Source: Ramlibacter tataouinensis (GTDB lineage Bacteria; Pseudomonadota; Gammaproteobacteria; Burkholderiales; Burkholderiaceae_C). Taken from it: 64,000 nucleotides of DNA. A program made the translations under genes and the position numbers. The DNA lies in the NCBI GenBank assembly GCA_002427815.1, contig DIZF01000055.1, positions 1 through 64,000 on the forward strand, read 5' to 3'. This document shows positions 53,476 to 62,239 of this stretch, piece after piece. The notes under the pieces were generated by a model that was not told the origin of the DNA, ran no database searches, and worked only from the letters and a program-made list of their open reading frames with translations. Every line of letters begins with the position of its first letter. Position 1 is the stretch's first letter.

Positions 53476-54387
53476 GTGCTGACGTTCGACCACTACCTCA
53501 CGCCCACCACGCTGGACAGCGCCTTCGACGCGCTCGAGCGGATTCCCGGCGCGCGGATCGTGGCCGGCGCCACCGACCTGCTGCCCTGGGCCCGCGAAGG
53601 CCGCGCCGGTGACGTGCACCTGCCGGCGCTGGTCGACGTGAGCCGCATCCCGCAATTGCTGGGTGTGTCGGTCGAGCGCGGGCGCGTGCACATGGGGGCG
53701 GCCACGCCCATCGCCGCATTCCAGAACGACCCGCTATTGCAGCGCCATGCGCCGGTGCTGGGCTGCTGCGCGGTGTGGTTCGCCGACGACCAGATCCGCG
53801 AGCAGGCCACCGTGGGCGGCAACCTGGTCAACGCATCGCCGGCGGGCGACTCGCAGCCGGCGTTGCTCGCGATGAATGCCGGCGTGACCCTGGCGCGGCG
53901 CGAAGGCGGTCAGATCCTCGAGCGCTCCATGCCCTTGTCCGAGTTCATCCTGGCTCCGGGCCAGACGCAGCTGCGGCCGCACGAAATCATGACCCGGCTG
54001 CAGATGGACGCGGTGCCGGGTCACGGCGCGGCGTTCGAGAAAGTCGGACACCGCCGTTCGCTGGTGATCTCCACCGTGTGCCTGGCCGCCCTGGTGCGGC
54101 TCGACTGGGCGAGGCGCCGCATCGAGGATTGCCGCATCGCGATCGGCGCGGTCGGGCCGGTGCCCGAGCGGCTGGCCGATGTGGAACGCCTGCTGGTGGG
54201 CCAGGCGCCCGCGAGCGAACTGGTGCGCCAGGCGGCGGGTCTGGCGGCCGACAGAGTGCGTTCGCGCAGCCGGCAGGAGTACCGGCGCGAAGTGCTGGTG
54301 AATTTTGTCGAGCGGGCCCTCGCTGCGGCCCTGGGCCACGCCGGCCTGGAACTGGTTCGCCTGCCCAAGGAGGCTAGCCATGTCTGA
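53476..54387 (+). CDS. molybdenum hydroxylase FAD-binding (medium) subunit
   Basis: 303 aa from a GTG start. The CO-dehydrogenase/xanthine-dehydrogenase medium-subunit pattern is clear: IVAGATDLLPWAREG near 31-45 for the first FAD contact, REQATVGGNLVNASPAGDS near 112-130 for the second, and a C-terminal domain ending RQEYRREVLVNFVERAL. It passes electrons from the iron-sulfur clusters to NAD or another acceptor. It overlaps the next gene by 8 bp, as expected for an obligate complex. Confidence 0.92.
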   Translation: MLTFDHYLTPTTLDSAFDALERIPGARIVAGATDLLPWAREGRAGDVHLPALVDVSRIPQLLGVSVERGRVHMGAATPIAAFQNDPLLQRHAPVLGCCAVWFADDQIREQATVGGNLVNASPAGDSQPALLAMNAGVTLARREGGQILERSMPLSEFILAPGQTQLRPHEIMTRLQMDAVPGHGAAFEKVGHRRSLVISTVCLAALVRLDWARRRIEDCRIAIGAVGPVPERLADVERLLVGQAPASELVRQAAGLAADRVRSRSRQEYRREVLVNFVERALAAALGHAGLELVRLPKEASHV

Positions 54388-56356
54388 ACTGGCCTTCAAC
54401 GAATCCCCAGTCGGTGAGCCCGGCCATCCGCCGATGACGCAGGTGACGGCCACGGTGAACGGGCGCAAGGTGGTGCGCACCGTGCCCAATCACTACCGCT
54501 TGATCGACTTCGTGCGCGAGGAGCTCAAGCTCACCGGCAACAAGGAAGGCTGCGGCGCCGGCGAGTGCGGCACCTGCTCCATGTTCGTGGACGGCAAGCT
54601 GGTCAAGAGCTGCCTGACGCCGGTGCAGAAGATCCAGGGCTGCCAGATCGAGACCGTGGACGACCTCGACCGCGACCACGGCATGACGGTGCTGCAGCGG
54701 GCCTTCCACAAGTCCGGCTCCAGCCAGTGCGGTTACTGCATTCCCGGCATGGTGATGGCCGCGACTTCCACCTTGCGGCGCAACCCGAATGCCGGGCTCG
54801 ACGAGATCAAGGAAGGCCTGGGCGGCAACATCTGCCGCTGCACCGGCTACCAGAAGATCCTGGACGCGGTGCAGCTCGCGCGCGACGTGCTCAACGGCAA
54901 CCTGCCGGAGTCGGCGCTGGAAGAAGAAGCCGGCAGCAGCTTCATCGGCGCCAGCACCCGGCGCCTGGACGCGCCGGCCAAGGTGACCGGCGCGATCAAG
55001 TACGCGGCCGATCTGTGGATGGCCAACATGCTGCACCTGCAGGTGCTGCGCAGCCCGCATCCGTACGCCCGCATCGTGCGCATCGACGCCAACGCGGCCC
55101 GTGCCATGCCCGGCGTGGAGTGCGTGATCACCAGCGACGACGTGCCCGGTGTCGACAACTTCGGCGTGTTCATCGAGGACCAGCCGATCATGGCGCGCGG
55201 CGTGGTGCGCTACGTCGGCGAAGCGGTGGCGGCGGTGGCGGCGCAAACCGTGGACATCGCCAAGGCGGCGGTGCGCGCGATCAAGGTGGAATACGAAGTG
55301 CTGACTGGCCTGTTCGATCCCGAGCAGGCGATGGCAGACGGCGCGGTGCAACTGCACGACTTCGCGCCCAACAACATCTGCAAGCACACCAAGATCCGCA
55401 AGGGCGACGTCGAGCTCGGCTTCAAGGAAGCCGACGTGGTGGTCGAGGAAACCTACGAGACGGCGGCCATCGAGCATGCCTATCTGGAGCCCGAGGCCGG
55501 GCTGGCCTGGCTGGAGCCGGACGGTTGCGTCACGGTGCAGTCGCCCAGCCAGAACATCACCCACCACCGCCATGTGCTGGCCAAGGTGCTGGGCCGTCCC
55601 ATCAACAAGGTGCGCATGATCATGAGCACGGTGGGCGGCGGCTTCGGCGGCAAGGAAGACATGCTGTACCAGGGCATGCTGGCGCTGGCGGCGATCAAGA
55701 CGCGGCGGCCGGTGCGCTATGTGTTTACCCGCGAGGAAAGTTTCATCGCCAGCGCCAAGCGCCATCCATTCAAGATCCGCTACACCATGGGCCTCAAGCG
55801 CGACGGCCGCATCACGGCCACGAAGATGGTGATGGTGGCCGACGGCGGCGCCTACGCCATGTCGACTCCGGGGGTGATGAACAAGTCGGCCATCCTCGGG
55901 CCGGGGCCCTATGCCGTTCCCAATGTGTGGGTCGACGCCATCGGCGTCTATACCAACAACACGCCCAGCGGCGCCATGCGCGCATTCGGCGCGTTCCAGT
56001 CGGAGTTCGCCACCGAAGCCCACCTGGACCTGTGCGCGCAGCGCCTGGGCATGGATCCGCTGGCACTGCGCATGGTCAATCTGATGCGCGACGGCGCCAC
56101 CACGCACACCCGGCAGCAGCTGGACCGGGTGCTGGCCGTCGAGTGCGTCGAAGCGCTGGTGCAGGCCGCCGGCTGGGACAGCGGCGTGCCGCACCGGCAG
56201 GGTCAGGGCCTGGCGCCACGCAGCGACCTGGGCAGCGCCGGCACGCGCGAGCCCTGCGCCCTGGGCGCGCGGCTGCCGCGGCAGCAACCGATCGCGTTGT
56301 CCGATGTCGAGTCCGACACGGCGCCGGCCAGGCAAGGAGAGCCTCATGAAGCATAA
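54380..56356 (+). CDS. molybdenum hydroxylase: [2Fe-2S] subunit fused to N-terminal half of the molybdopterin subunit
   Basis: 658 aa. Residues 1 to about 180 hold both clusters: CGAGECGTC plus a later Cys for the plant-type cluster, and CGYCIPGM with CRCTGY for the second. From about 195 comes the large-subunit start (DAPAKVTGAIKYAADLWMAN), substrate domain, and molybdopterin contacts GGGFGGKED near 419 and GAMRAFGAFQSEFA near 533. The sequence then ends with about 60 Pro/Arg-rich residues (RTPREPCALGARLP-like) instead of the second cofactor domain, which is encoded by the next gene. Either a natural split or an old frameshift. Confidence 0.85.
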   Translation: MSELAFNESPVGEPGHPPMTQVTATVNGRKVVRTVPNHYRLIDFVREELKLTGNKEGCGAGECGTCSMFVDGKLVKSCLTPVQKIQGCQIETVDDLDRDHGMTVLQRAFHKSGSSQCGYCIPGMVMAATSTLRRNPNAGLDEIKEGLGGNICRCTGYQKILDAVQLARDVLNGNLPESALEEEAGSSFIGASTRRLDAPAKVTGAIKYAADLWMANMLHLQVLRSPHPYARIVRIDANAARAMPGVECVITSDDVPGVDNFGVFIEDQPIMARGVVRYVGEAVAAVAAQTVDIAKAAVRAIKVEYEVLTGLFDPEQAMADGAVQLHDFAPNNICKHTKIRKGDVELGFKEADVVVEETYETAAIEHAYLEPEAGLAWLEPDGCVTVQSPSQNITHHRHVLAKVLGRPINKVRMIMSTVGGGFGGKEDMLYQGMLALAAIKTRRPVRYVFTREESFIASAKRHPFKIRYTMGLKRDGRITATKMVMVADGGAYAMSTPGVMNKSAILGPGPYAVPNVWVDAIGVYTNNTPSGAMRAFGAFQSEFATEAHLDLCAQRLGMDPLALRMVNLMRDGATTHTRQQLDRVLAVECVEALVQAAGWDSGVPHRQGQGLAPRSDLGSAGTREPCALGARLPRQQPIALSDVESDTAPARQGEPHEA

Positions 56357-57362
56357 AGGGCGAGGCGTCGCCTGCGGCTGGTACGGCATTGCCCGCACGG
56401 CCTCGATGGACCGGGCGGCGGTGTGGGTCGAGCTCGACGACGGCGGCACGGTGAAGATTGCCACCGGCGTGACCGAGATCGGCGAAGGCGTGCTGACCGG
56501 CCTCTGCCAGATCGCCGCGGAAGAAATGGGTGTGCGGCCCGAGGACATCGTATTGGGCGACAACGACACGGCGCGGGTGCCGGAAGCGGCGCACGCCGGC
56601 GCCACCCGGATGACCTACATGATCGGCAACGCGGTGGCGGTCGGCTGCCGCGAGGCCTTCGGCAAGTTCAGGGACGCGATGGGAGCGTACTGGGGCGTCA
56701 CCGCGGGCAGCATCAAGGCCTTCGCCGGCGAGGTCTGGGTCGAGGGCTCGCCCACCAAACGCATGACCATGGCACACGCGGTGCACGTTCTGAAAAAGGA
56801 AGAGGGCATCGTGATCGTCGGCAGCGGCCTTTTCACCTCGAAACACACCGCGCTGGATCCGGAGACCGGCGCCGCGACGCCGTGGCAAAGCTACGTGTTC
56901 GGCGCGCAGATCGCCGAGGTCGAAGTCGACGACGACACCGGCGAAGTGCAGGTGCTGGGCGTCTGGGCCGCCCACGACGTCGGCCGGGTGGTCAATCCGC
57001 AGCAGGTGGAAGGCCAGATCGAAGGCGGGGTGGTGATGGGTCTGGGCCATGCGCTGATGGAGGACTACATCCAGGTGCAAGGGCAGACCACCACACCGGG
57101 CTTCGCGAAATACATCCTGCCGACGGCGCTGGACATTCCGAAGGTCACTTCCGTGCTCATCACCGAGCCCGATCCGAAGACGCCGCTGGGTGTCAAGGGC
57201 ATCGGCGAGCCGTCGATCACCCCCACGGCGGCAGCGATCGTCAACGCAATTTACGATGCTGTCGGCGTGCGCATGACGCGCCTGCCGGCGACGCCCGAGC
57301 GCGTGATGGCCGCGCTGCGCGACAAGCGCGCGGCGCGCCCGCCGCTGCGAAAGGCCGCCTGA
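56346..57362 (+). CDS. molybdenum hydroxylase large subunit, C-terminal half
   Basis: 338 aa. Starts GRGVACGWYGIARTASMDRA, the exact point where the second molybdopterin domain begins in unsplit relatives. It includes ATGVTEIGEGVLTGLCQIAAE and the catalytic-Glu motif VKGIGEPSITPTAAAIVNA near 281-299. Its active-site Glu is needed by the cofactor half encoded upstream, so both products must assemble. A clean AAGGAGA six bases before the ATG and an 11-bp overlap with the previous gene favour a working split gene over decay. Substrate unknown: could be an N-heterocycle, aldehyde or acyl-CoA. Confidence 0.85.
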   Translation: MKHKGRGVACGWYGIARTASMDRAAVWVELDDGGTVKIATGVTEIGEGVLTGLCQIAAEEMGVRPEDIVLGDNDTARVPEAAHAGATRMTYMIGNAVAVGCREAFGKFRDAMGAYWGVTAGSIKAFAGEVWVEGSPTKRMTMAHAVHVLKKEEGIVIVGSGLFTSKHTALDPETGAATPWQSYVFGAQIAEVEVDDDTGEVQVLGVWAAHDVGRVVNPQQVEGQIEGGVVMGLGHALMEDYIQVQGQTTTPGFAKYILPTALDIPKVTSVLITEPDPKTPLGVKGIGEPSITPTAAAIVNAIYDAVGVRMTRLPATPERVMAALRDKRAARPPLRKAA

Positions 57363-57445
57363 CGAATCCGATCCCCGACCTGCGGCACGAGCAGCGCAAC
57401 GAACGGCTCTGGTGCGGCGGGCACATAACCATCCAGGAGACAGCA

Positions 57446-58426
57446 GTGAACATTCAATCGACATCCGGTAACCGTTTCTTATCTTCGATCAGGCTGTGGG
57501 CACTCGCGCTGCTCGCCGCCTTGTCGCTAGCCGCCTTCGCGCAGGACTTCCCGGTCAAACCGGTCGATCTCATCGTGCTGTTCCCGGCCGGTTCGTCCGC
57601 GGATGTGGTCGCGCGCGTGCTGGCCGACGGCATGTCCAAGCAGCTGGGCCAGCCGATCACCGTGATCAACCGCCCCGGCGCGGGCGGCGCCATCGGCTAC
57701 AAGTACGTGCAGGGTCAGAAGCCCGACGGCTACACGATGGTCTTCAACTCCAATTCGATTTCGACGGTTCACTATTCCGGGCTCACCAACTTCGACTACA
57801 CGGCGTTCGACCCGGTGGCGCGGGTGACCGTGGAGCTGCCGGTGATCGCGGTAAAGGCCGACGCGCCCTGGAACAACCTGAAGGACCTGATGGAATACGC
57901 CAGGCAAAAGCCGGGCGCGCTGCAGGTCGGCAACTCGGGCGTGGGCAGCCACACCCATATCACGGCCGTCGGCTTCTTCAATGAACAGCATGTGGAAGTC
58001 AACCACATCCCGTTCGGGGCGGCCCAGGTGGTCAACAGCCTGCTGGGCGGGCACATCGACGCCGTGGTGCAACTGCCCGGCGCGCTGGCGCCACTGGTGC
58101 GCGCGGGCAACCTGAAGGTGCTCGGCGTCCTGGCTTCGCAGCGTGAGCCGACCTTTCCCAACGTCCCCACGGCGGTTGAGCAGGGCTTCAATTTCCAGGC
58201 CGACATGTGGCGCGGCCTCGCAGTGCCCAAGGGTACGCCCAAGCCTGTGGTGGCCAGGCTCGAGCAAGCCGTGCGCGCAGCCGTCAACACCCCCGAGTTC
58301 AAAGCGCAGGGCGACAAACTCGGATTCTCCCCGGCGTTCCAGCCCGCCAACGACTTCGGCGTCACCATCGCCGCCGATGACCGGTTGCTGGCCAAGGCCA
58401 TGGAGAAGGCGGGCCTGAAGAAGTAG
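57446..58426 (+). CDS. Bug/TctC-family tripartite tricarboxylate transporter substrate-binding protein
   Basis: 326 aa from a GTG with AGGAG seven bases upstream. Signal peptide with hydrophobic core LWALALLAALSLAAFA, then DFPVKPVDLIVLFPAGSSADVV, the Bug-family opening with the ligand-binding loop PAGSSADV, and GVGSHTHI near 155-162 for the second loop. These periplasmic proteins bind organic acids and are extremely abundant in Burkholderiales. No TctA/TctB membrane partners lie nearby, so it works with a distant transporter or as a sensor. It sits between the hydroxylase and TPP-enzyme genes. Confidence 0.9.
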   Translation: MNIQSTSGNRFLSSIRLWALALLAALSLAAFAQDFPVKPVDLIVLFPAGSSADVVARVLADGMSKQLGQPITVINRPGAGGAIGYKYVQGQKPDGYTMVFNSNSISTVHYSGLTNFDYTAFDPVARVTVELPVIAVKADAPWNNLKDLMEYARQKPGALQVGNSGVGSHTHITAVGFFNEQHVEVNHIPFGAAQVVNSLLGGHIDAVVQLPGALAPLVRAGNLKVLGVLASQREPTFPNVPTAVEQGFNFQADMWRGLAVPKGTPKPVVARLEQAVRAAVNTPEFKAQGDKLGFSPAFQPANDFGVTIAADDRLLAKAMEKAGLKK

Positions 58427-58485
58427 CAGCCGGCCAAAGGCGCCGCCGTGGGGTGGCCAACTCTTTCCCATCTCGAGAACCCAGA

Positions 58486-60396
58486 ATGAACCAGATTGCC
58501 GAACTGCCGCTGGCCGAACTGCCCGGCCTGGCGGGCCCGCAAATGCGCGCCGCCGCGATCGCGCGGGCGGGCAGCCTGAACGCCGCGCTGGAACAGGGGC
58601 TGCTGCCGGCCCGCGCCAGCGTGTCGCTGTCGGAGGGCCTGGTGCTGGGCCTGTTGCGCCAGGGCGTGACCAAATACCTGGCGATCTTCGGCCACGGCTC
58701 CACCGACCTGGCCGAAGTGCTGCGCGTCTACACCGACGCCGGAGTGACCCAGGTCTTCAATTTCCGCAACGAAGTCGAGATGGCGCATGCCGGCACCGCG
58801 CTGGCCTGGGTCTACCGCGAGACCTGCGCCGTGGTCACGTCGATCGGGCCCGGCGCACTGCAGGCGATGGCGGGCTCGCTCGCGGCGGCCTCCAACGGAG
58901 TCGGGGTGTATCACATCTACGGCGACGAGACGACGCACGGCGAAGGCTACAACATGCAGCAGATCCCCAAGCCGCTGCAAGGCCTGTACGGTCAGGTCAC
59001 CGCGCTGATGGGGCAGTCCTACGTGCTGCACACGCCGGAAGCCCTGCGCGACGCGCTGCGGCGCGGCACCCAGTGCGTGCACCATCCGTTCAAGGCCGGG
59101 CCGTTCTACCTGCTGCTGCCACTGAACACCCAGCCGCGCATCATCCAGGATCTGAACATCGCCGGCCTGCCCGACCGGCTGCGCGTCCCGAAGGCCGCGG
59201 TGGCCGACGACGGACTGCTGCGCGAAGCAGCCGGCCTGATCGGACAGCACGCACGCATCGTGATGAAGGTGGGCGGCGGCGGCCGCGAATTTGCGACGCC
59301 CATTCGCGCGCTGGCCGAACGCATAGGCGCCGCCGTGGTGCTGTCGCCGGGGTCCACCGGCGTGCTGCCCGCCGCCCATCCGCAGAACATGCACGTGGGC
59401 GGCAGCAAGGGCTCGATCAGCGGCAACCACGCGATGGCGAACGGCGAACTACTGATCGTGATCGGCTCGCGTGCCGTCTGCCAGGCGGACTGCTCGGGCG
59501 TCGGCTACCCGAATGCGCAGGCGGTCATCAACATCAATGCCGATCTGGGCGATGCCACGCATTACAACCGGACCTTGGCGCTGGTCGGCGACATCGGGGT
59601 GGTGATCGCCCAGCTGCTGGAGACGCTGGGCAAAAGCGAAGTCGTCACCCCCGCTCGCCAACAATGGCTCGCGCAATGCGCCGACGCCAAGGCGCAGTGG
59701 AAGTCGTTCCTGGCGCAGCGCCAGGCCGGCGCCGGCCTGGTCGATCCGATCTGGCAGCGCCCGGTGCTGACGCAACCGGCCGCGATCAAGTCGGTGTGCG
59801 ATTTCGCCAAGGCCATAGGCGCGGTGAAGTTCTTCGACGCCGGCGATGTGCAGGCCAACGGCTTCCAGACCGTGGAAGACGATCAGCCCTTCGACACCTT
59901 CACCGAAACCGGCGCTTCCTACATGGGGTTCGCCACCTGCGCCGTGATTTCGTCGGGCCTGGCCCGCGAGCCGCGCTACGGCATCGCATTCACCGGCGAC
60001 GGCTCCTTCATGATGAATCCGCAGGCCCTCGTCAGCGCGGTGGAGCACGGGGCCAGGGGAATGATCGTCATCTTCGACAACCGGCGCATGGCAGCGATCT
60101 CGGGCCTGCAGCAGGCGCAGTACGGCGTCGATTTCCGCACCAACGACGGCGTCGCGGTCGACTACGTCCGGCTGGCCTCCAGCGTGGCCGGCGTGAAGGC
60201 CGTGTGGGGCGGCGACTCGCTGGAGTCGCTGGCGGCAGCGCTGCGCGAGGCGCATGCGCATGACGGCCTCGCGGTCGTGCATGTGCCGGTGTATGCGGGC
60301 ACCGCGGCCGAAGGCGGCCTGGGCGCCTATGGATCATGGAACGTGGGCAACTGGTGCGACGAGGTGCAGCGGCGCTACCAGGACATGGCAATTTGA
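58486..60396 (+). CDS. TPP-dependent enzyme, IolD/cyclohexane-1,2-dione hydrolase-like
   Basis: 636 aa three-domain TPP enzyme. The catalytic Glu lies in NFRNEVEMAHAGT near 97-109; the central Rossmann domain around ARIVMKVGGGGREFATP; the TPP pyrophosphate motif GDGSFMMNPQALVSA near 505 with DN in IFDNRRMAAI. The insert and N-terminal GHGSTDLAEVLRVY fit the group of trihydroxycyclohexane-1,2-dione hydrolase (IolD) and cyclohexane-1,2-dione hydrolase, which cleave cyclic 1,2-diketones, rather than acetolactate synthase. With the ADH and ALDH genes it suggests ring cleavage of an alicyclic diketone made from a diol. Confidence 0.82.
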   Translation: MNQIAELPLAELPGLAGPQMRAAAIARAGSLNAALEQGLLPARASVSLSEGLVLGLLRQGVTKYLAIFGHGSTDLAEVLRVYTDAGVTQVFNFRNEVEMAHAGTALAWVYRETCAVVTSIGPGALQAMAGSLAAASNGVGVYHIYGDETTHGEGYNMQQIPKPLQGLYGQVTALMGQSYVLHTPEALRDALRRGTQCVHHPFKAGPFYLLLPLNTQPRIIQDLNIAGLPDRLRVPKAAVADDGLLREAAGLIGQHARIVMKVGGGGREFATPIRALAERIGAAVVLSPGSTGVLPAAHPQNMHVGGSKGSISGNHAMANGELLIVIGSRAVCQADCSGVGYPNAQAVININADLGDATHYNRTLALVGDIGVVIAQLLETLGKSEVVTPARQQWLAQCADAKAQWKSFLAQRQAGAGLVDPIWQRPVLTQPAAIKSVCDFAKAIGAVKFFDAGDVQANGFQTVEDDQPFDTFTETGASYMGFATCAVISSGLAREPRYGIAFTGDGSFMMNPQALVSAVEHGARGMIVIFDNRRMAAISGLQQAQYGVDFRTNDGVAVDYVRLASSVAGVKAVWGGDSLESLAAALREAHAHDGLAVVHVPVYAGTAAEGGLGAYGSWNVGNWCDEVQRRYQDMAI

Positions 60397-60409
60397 ACGG
60401 AGCAGAGAG

Positions 60410-61873
60410 ATGAAACGCGAAGAGTTCGGCCTGTACCGGGATTACGGCCTGTTCATCGACGGCGCCTGGCGCCCGGCGGTGGACGGCGACGCGCGCGAGG
60501 TCATCGACCCCGCCAACGAGGAAATCCTGGGCTTCATCCCGGTCGCCACCCAGGCCGACCTGGACGCGGCACTGGCCAGTGCCCGTCAGGGCTTCGAGGT
60601 CTGGCGGCGCAAGTCGCCGTGGGACCGTGCCGCGGTGCTGCGCAAGACGGCCGATCTGATCCGTTCGCGTGAGCAGGAGATCGGCCGCCTGATGTCGCAG
60701 GAGACCGGCAAGCCGCTGGCGCAGGCCTGCGGCGAAACCCGGGACGCGGCCGACCAGTTCGAGTGGTACGCCGGTGAGACGCAGCGCATCTACGGCCAGA
60801 CCATCGAGAGCCGTCTGCCCGAGGTGCGGATGCAGATCCGCTACGAGCCGGTGGGGGTGGTCGCCGCCTTCTCGGCCTGGAACTTCCCGGCCCTGCTGCC
60901 TTCGCGCAAGATCGCGGCGGCGCTGGGCGCCGGCTGCTCGATCATCGTCAAGCCGGCCAGCGAGGCTGCGGGCAGCTGCATGGCCGTGGTCCAGGCCTTG
61001 ATGGACGCGGGCTGCCCGGCCGGCGTGGTCAACCTGGTCACCGGCGATTCGGGCTACATCTCCGAGTACCTGGTGCGTTCACCGGTGGTGGCCAAGATCA
61101 GCCTGACCGGGTCGACCGGCGTTGGCCGGCGCTTGCTGCACCTCGCGGCCGACGGCATCAAGCGCGTGTCGATGGAGCTCGGCGGTCATGCCCCGGTGCT
61201 GGTGTTCGAGGACGCCGACGTGGCCTACGCGGCGGAACAGTGCGCCCGCTTCAAGTACCGCAACGGCGGCCAGGTCTGCGCTTCGCCTTCGCGCTTCTAC
61301 GTGCACGAGAGCGTCTACCGCCCCTTCTGCGACAAGTTTGCGGAGATTGCCAACAGCCTCAAGGTGGGCCCTGGACTGGACCCGGAAACCCAGGTCGGGC
61401 CGCTGGCGAATCGGCGCGGGCTGGAGAACACGCAGCGCCTCGTCGCCGATGCGCTCGACCGCGGCTCGCGCCTGATCGCAGGTGGCGCCCGCCCGCCCCA
61501 TATCGCCGGCAACAAGGGCTATTACTTCGCACCCACGGCGCTGGCCGACGTGCCGGACAACGCACTGATCATGCGGCAGGAACCGTTCGGCCCCGTCGCC
61601 CCGATTGCGCCGTTCGCAACCTTCGACGAAGCCATCCAGCGTGCCAACAGCACGCCGTACGGGCTGGCTTCCTACCTGTTCTCCCGATCCCTGAAGACGG
61701 CCACGCTGGCCAGCGAAGCGATCTCGGCGGGCATGGTCGGCGTCAACGAGCTGGCCATCGCCAGCGCGGAAATGCCGTTCGGCGGCGTGCGCGAAAGCGG
61801 CATGGGCCGCGAGGGCGGCTCGCTCGGCATCAAGGACTACCTGGAGCCGAAGTTCATCAAGGTGCGCCTCTAA
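60410..61873 (+). CDS. aldehyde dehydrogenase, succinate-semialdehyde dehydrogenase-like
   Basis: 487 aa ALDH of standard length. General base Glu in SMELGGHAPVLVFEDAD, nucleophile Cys in GGQVCASPSRFYV, cofactor residues in VVAAFSAWNFPALLPSRKI and LTGSTGVGRRLL. The subgroup, with MPFGGVRESGMGREGGSLG near the C-terminus, oxidises omega-oxo acids such as succinate or adipate semialdehyde. Directly after the TPP enzyme (13 bp), it probably oxidises that enzyme's aldehyde-acid product to a dicarboxylate. Last gene before a terminator. Confidence 0.92.
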   Translation: MKREEFGLYRDYGLFIDGAWRPAVDGDAREVIDPANEEILGFIPVATQADLDAALASARQGFEVWRRKSPWDRAAVLRKTADLIRSREQEIGRLMSQETGKPLAQACGETRDAADQFEWYAGETQRIYGQTIESRLPEVRMQIRYEPVGVVAAFSAWNFPALLPSRKIAAALGAGCSIIVKPASEAAGSCMAVVQALMDAGCPAGVVNLVTGDSGYISEYLVRSPVVAKISLTGSTGVGRRLLHLAADGIKRVSMELGGHAPVLVFEDADVAYAAEQCARFKYRNGGQVCASPSRFYVHESVYRPFCDKFAEIANSLKVGPGLDPETQVGPLANRRGLENTQRLVADALDRGSRLIAGGARPPHIAGNKGYYFAPTALADVPDNALIMRQEPFGPVAPIAPFATFDEAIQRANSTPYGLASYLFSRSLKTATLASEAISAGMVGVNELAIASAEMPFGGVRESGMGREGGSLGIKDYLEPKFIKVRL

Positions 61874-62239
61874 CCCTTGCGCCTGAGTGAATTCGGCGCG
61901 AGCTGGCGCCGCGTTCGCGTTCGGCACCAGCGTGCTGCATGTCGCCACCGAATCACTATCAACCTTGGTAGTTTGACCGAGTAACAGACTGCACCTGGCC
62001 ATCGGGTCTCTTATATTGACTTCGCAAGTGCTCCGCAGTTGAGTTGATCCTCATAGGGAGGATCTTTTTGATTGGTGTACTTCAATGCGTGTTATGTAAA
62101 TTCGATGTCGACGCCATTAGGGAGTACATATGAGGGTTCGGGATATCTTGAAGTCGAAAGCAGCTGCGTCCTGTACGGTTCCTCCAGACGAGCTTCTGCC
62201 GTCGGCGAATGGTGCGAGCGCACCTTCGGTAGCGCTGCA
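61874..62239. other. intergenic region between ALDH operon and Tat-exported binding protein
   Basis: 366 bp, AT-richer than its surroundings. It holds one terminator (62046-62069); the rest is presumed leader/promoter of the binding-protein gene, but no convincing -35/-10 pair was found. The codons from 62072 to 62239 are open yet unlike any signal peptide and are treated as untranslated. Confidence 0.6.
62046..62069 (+). terminator. intrinsic terminator after the aldehyde dehydrogenase gene
   Basis: The 7-bp stem gatcctc/gaggatc with a 5-base loop is followed by five T residues, about 170 bp beyond the ALDH stop. Confidence 0.75.

Noticed and set aside
54374..56605. 743-codon open frame antisense to the molybdenum hydroxylase genes
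   Set aside because: Shadow of well-supported sense genes; composition is His/Arg/Ala-biased with no fold signature.
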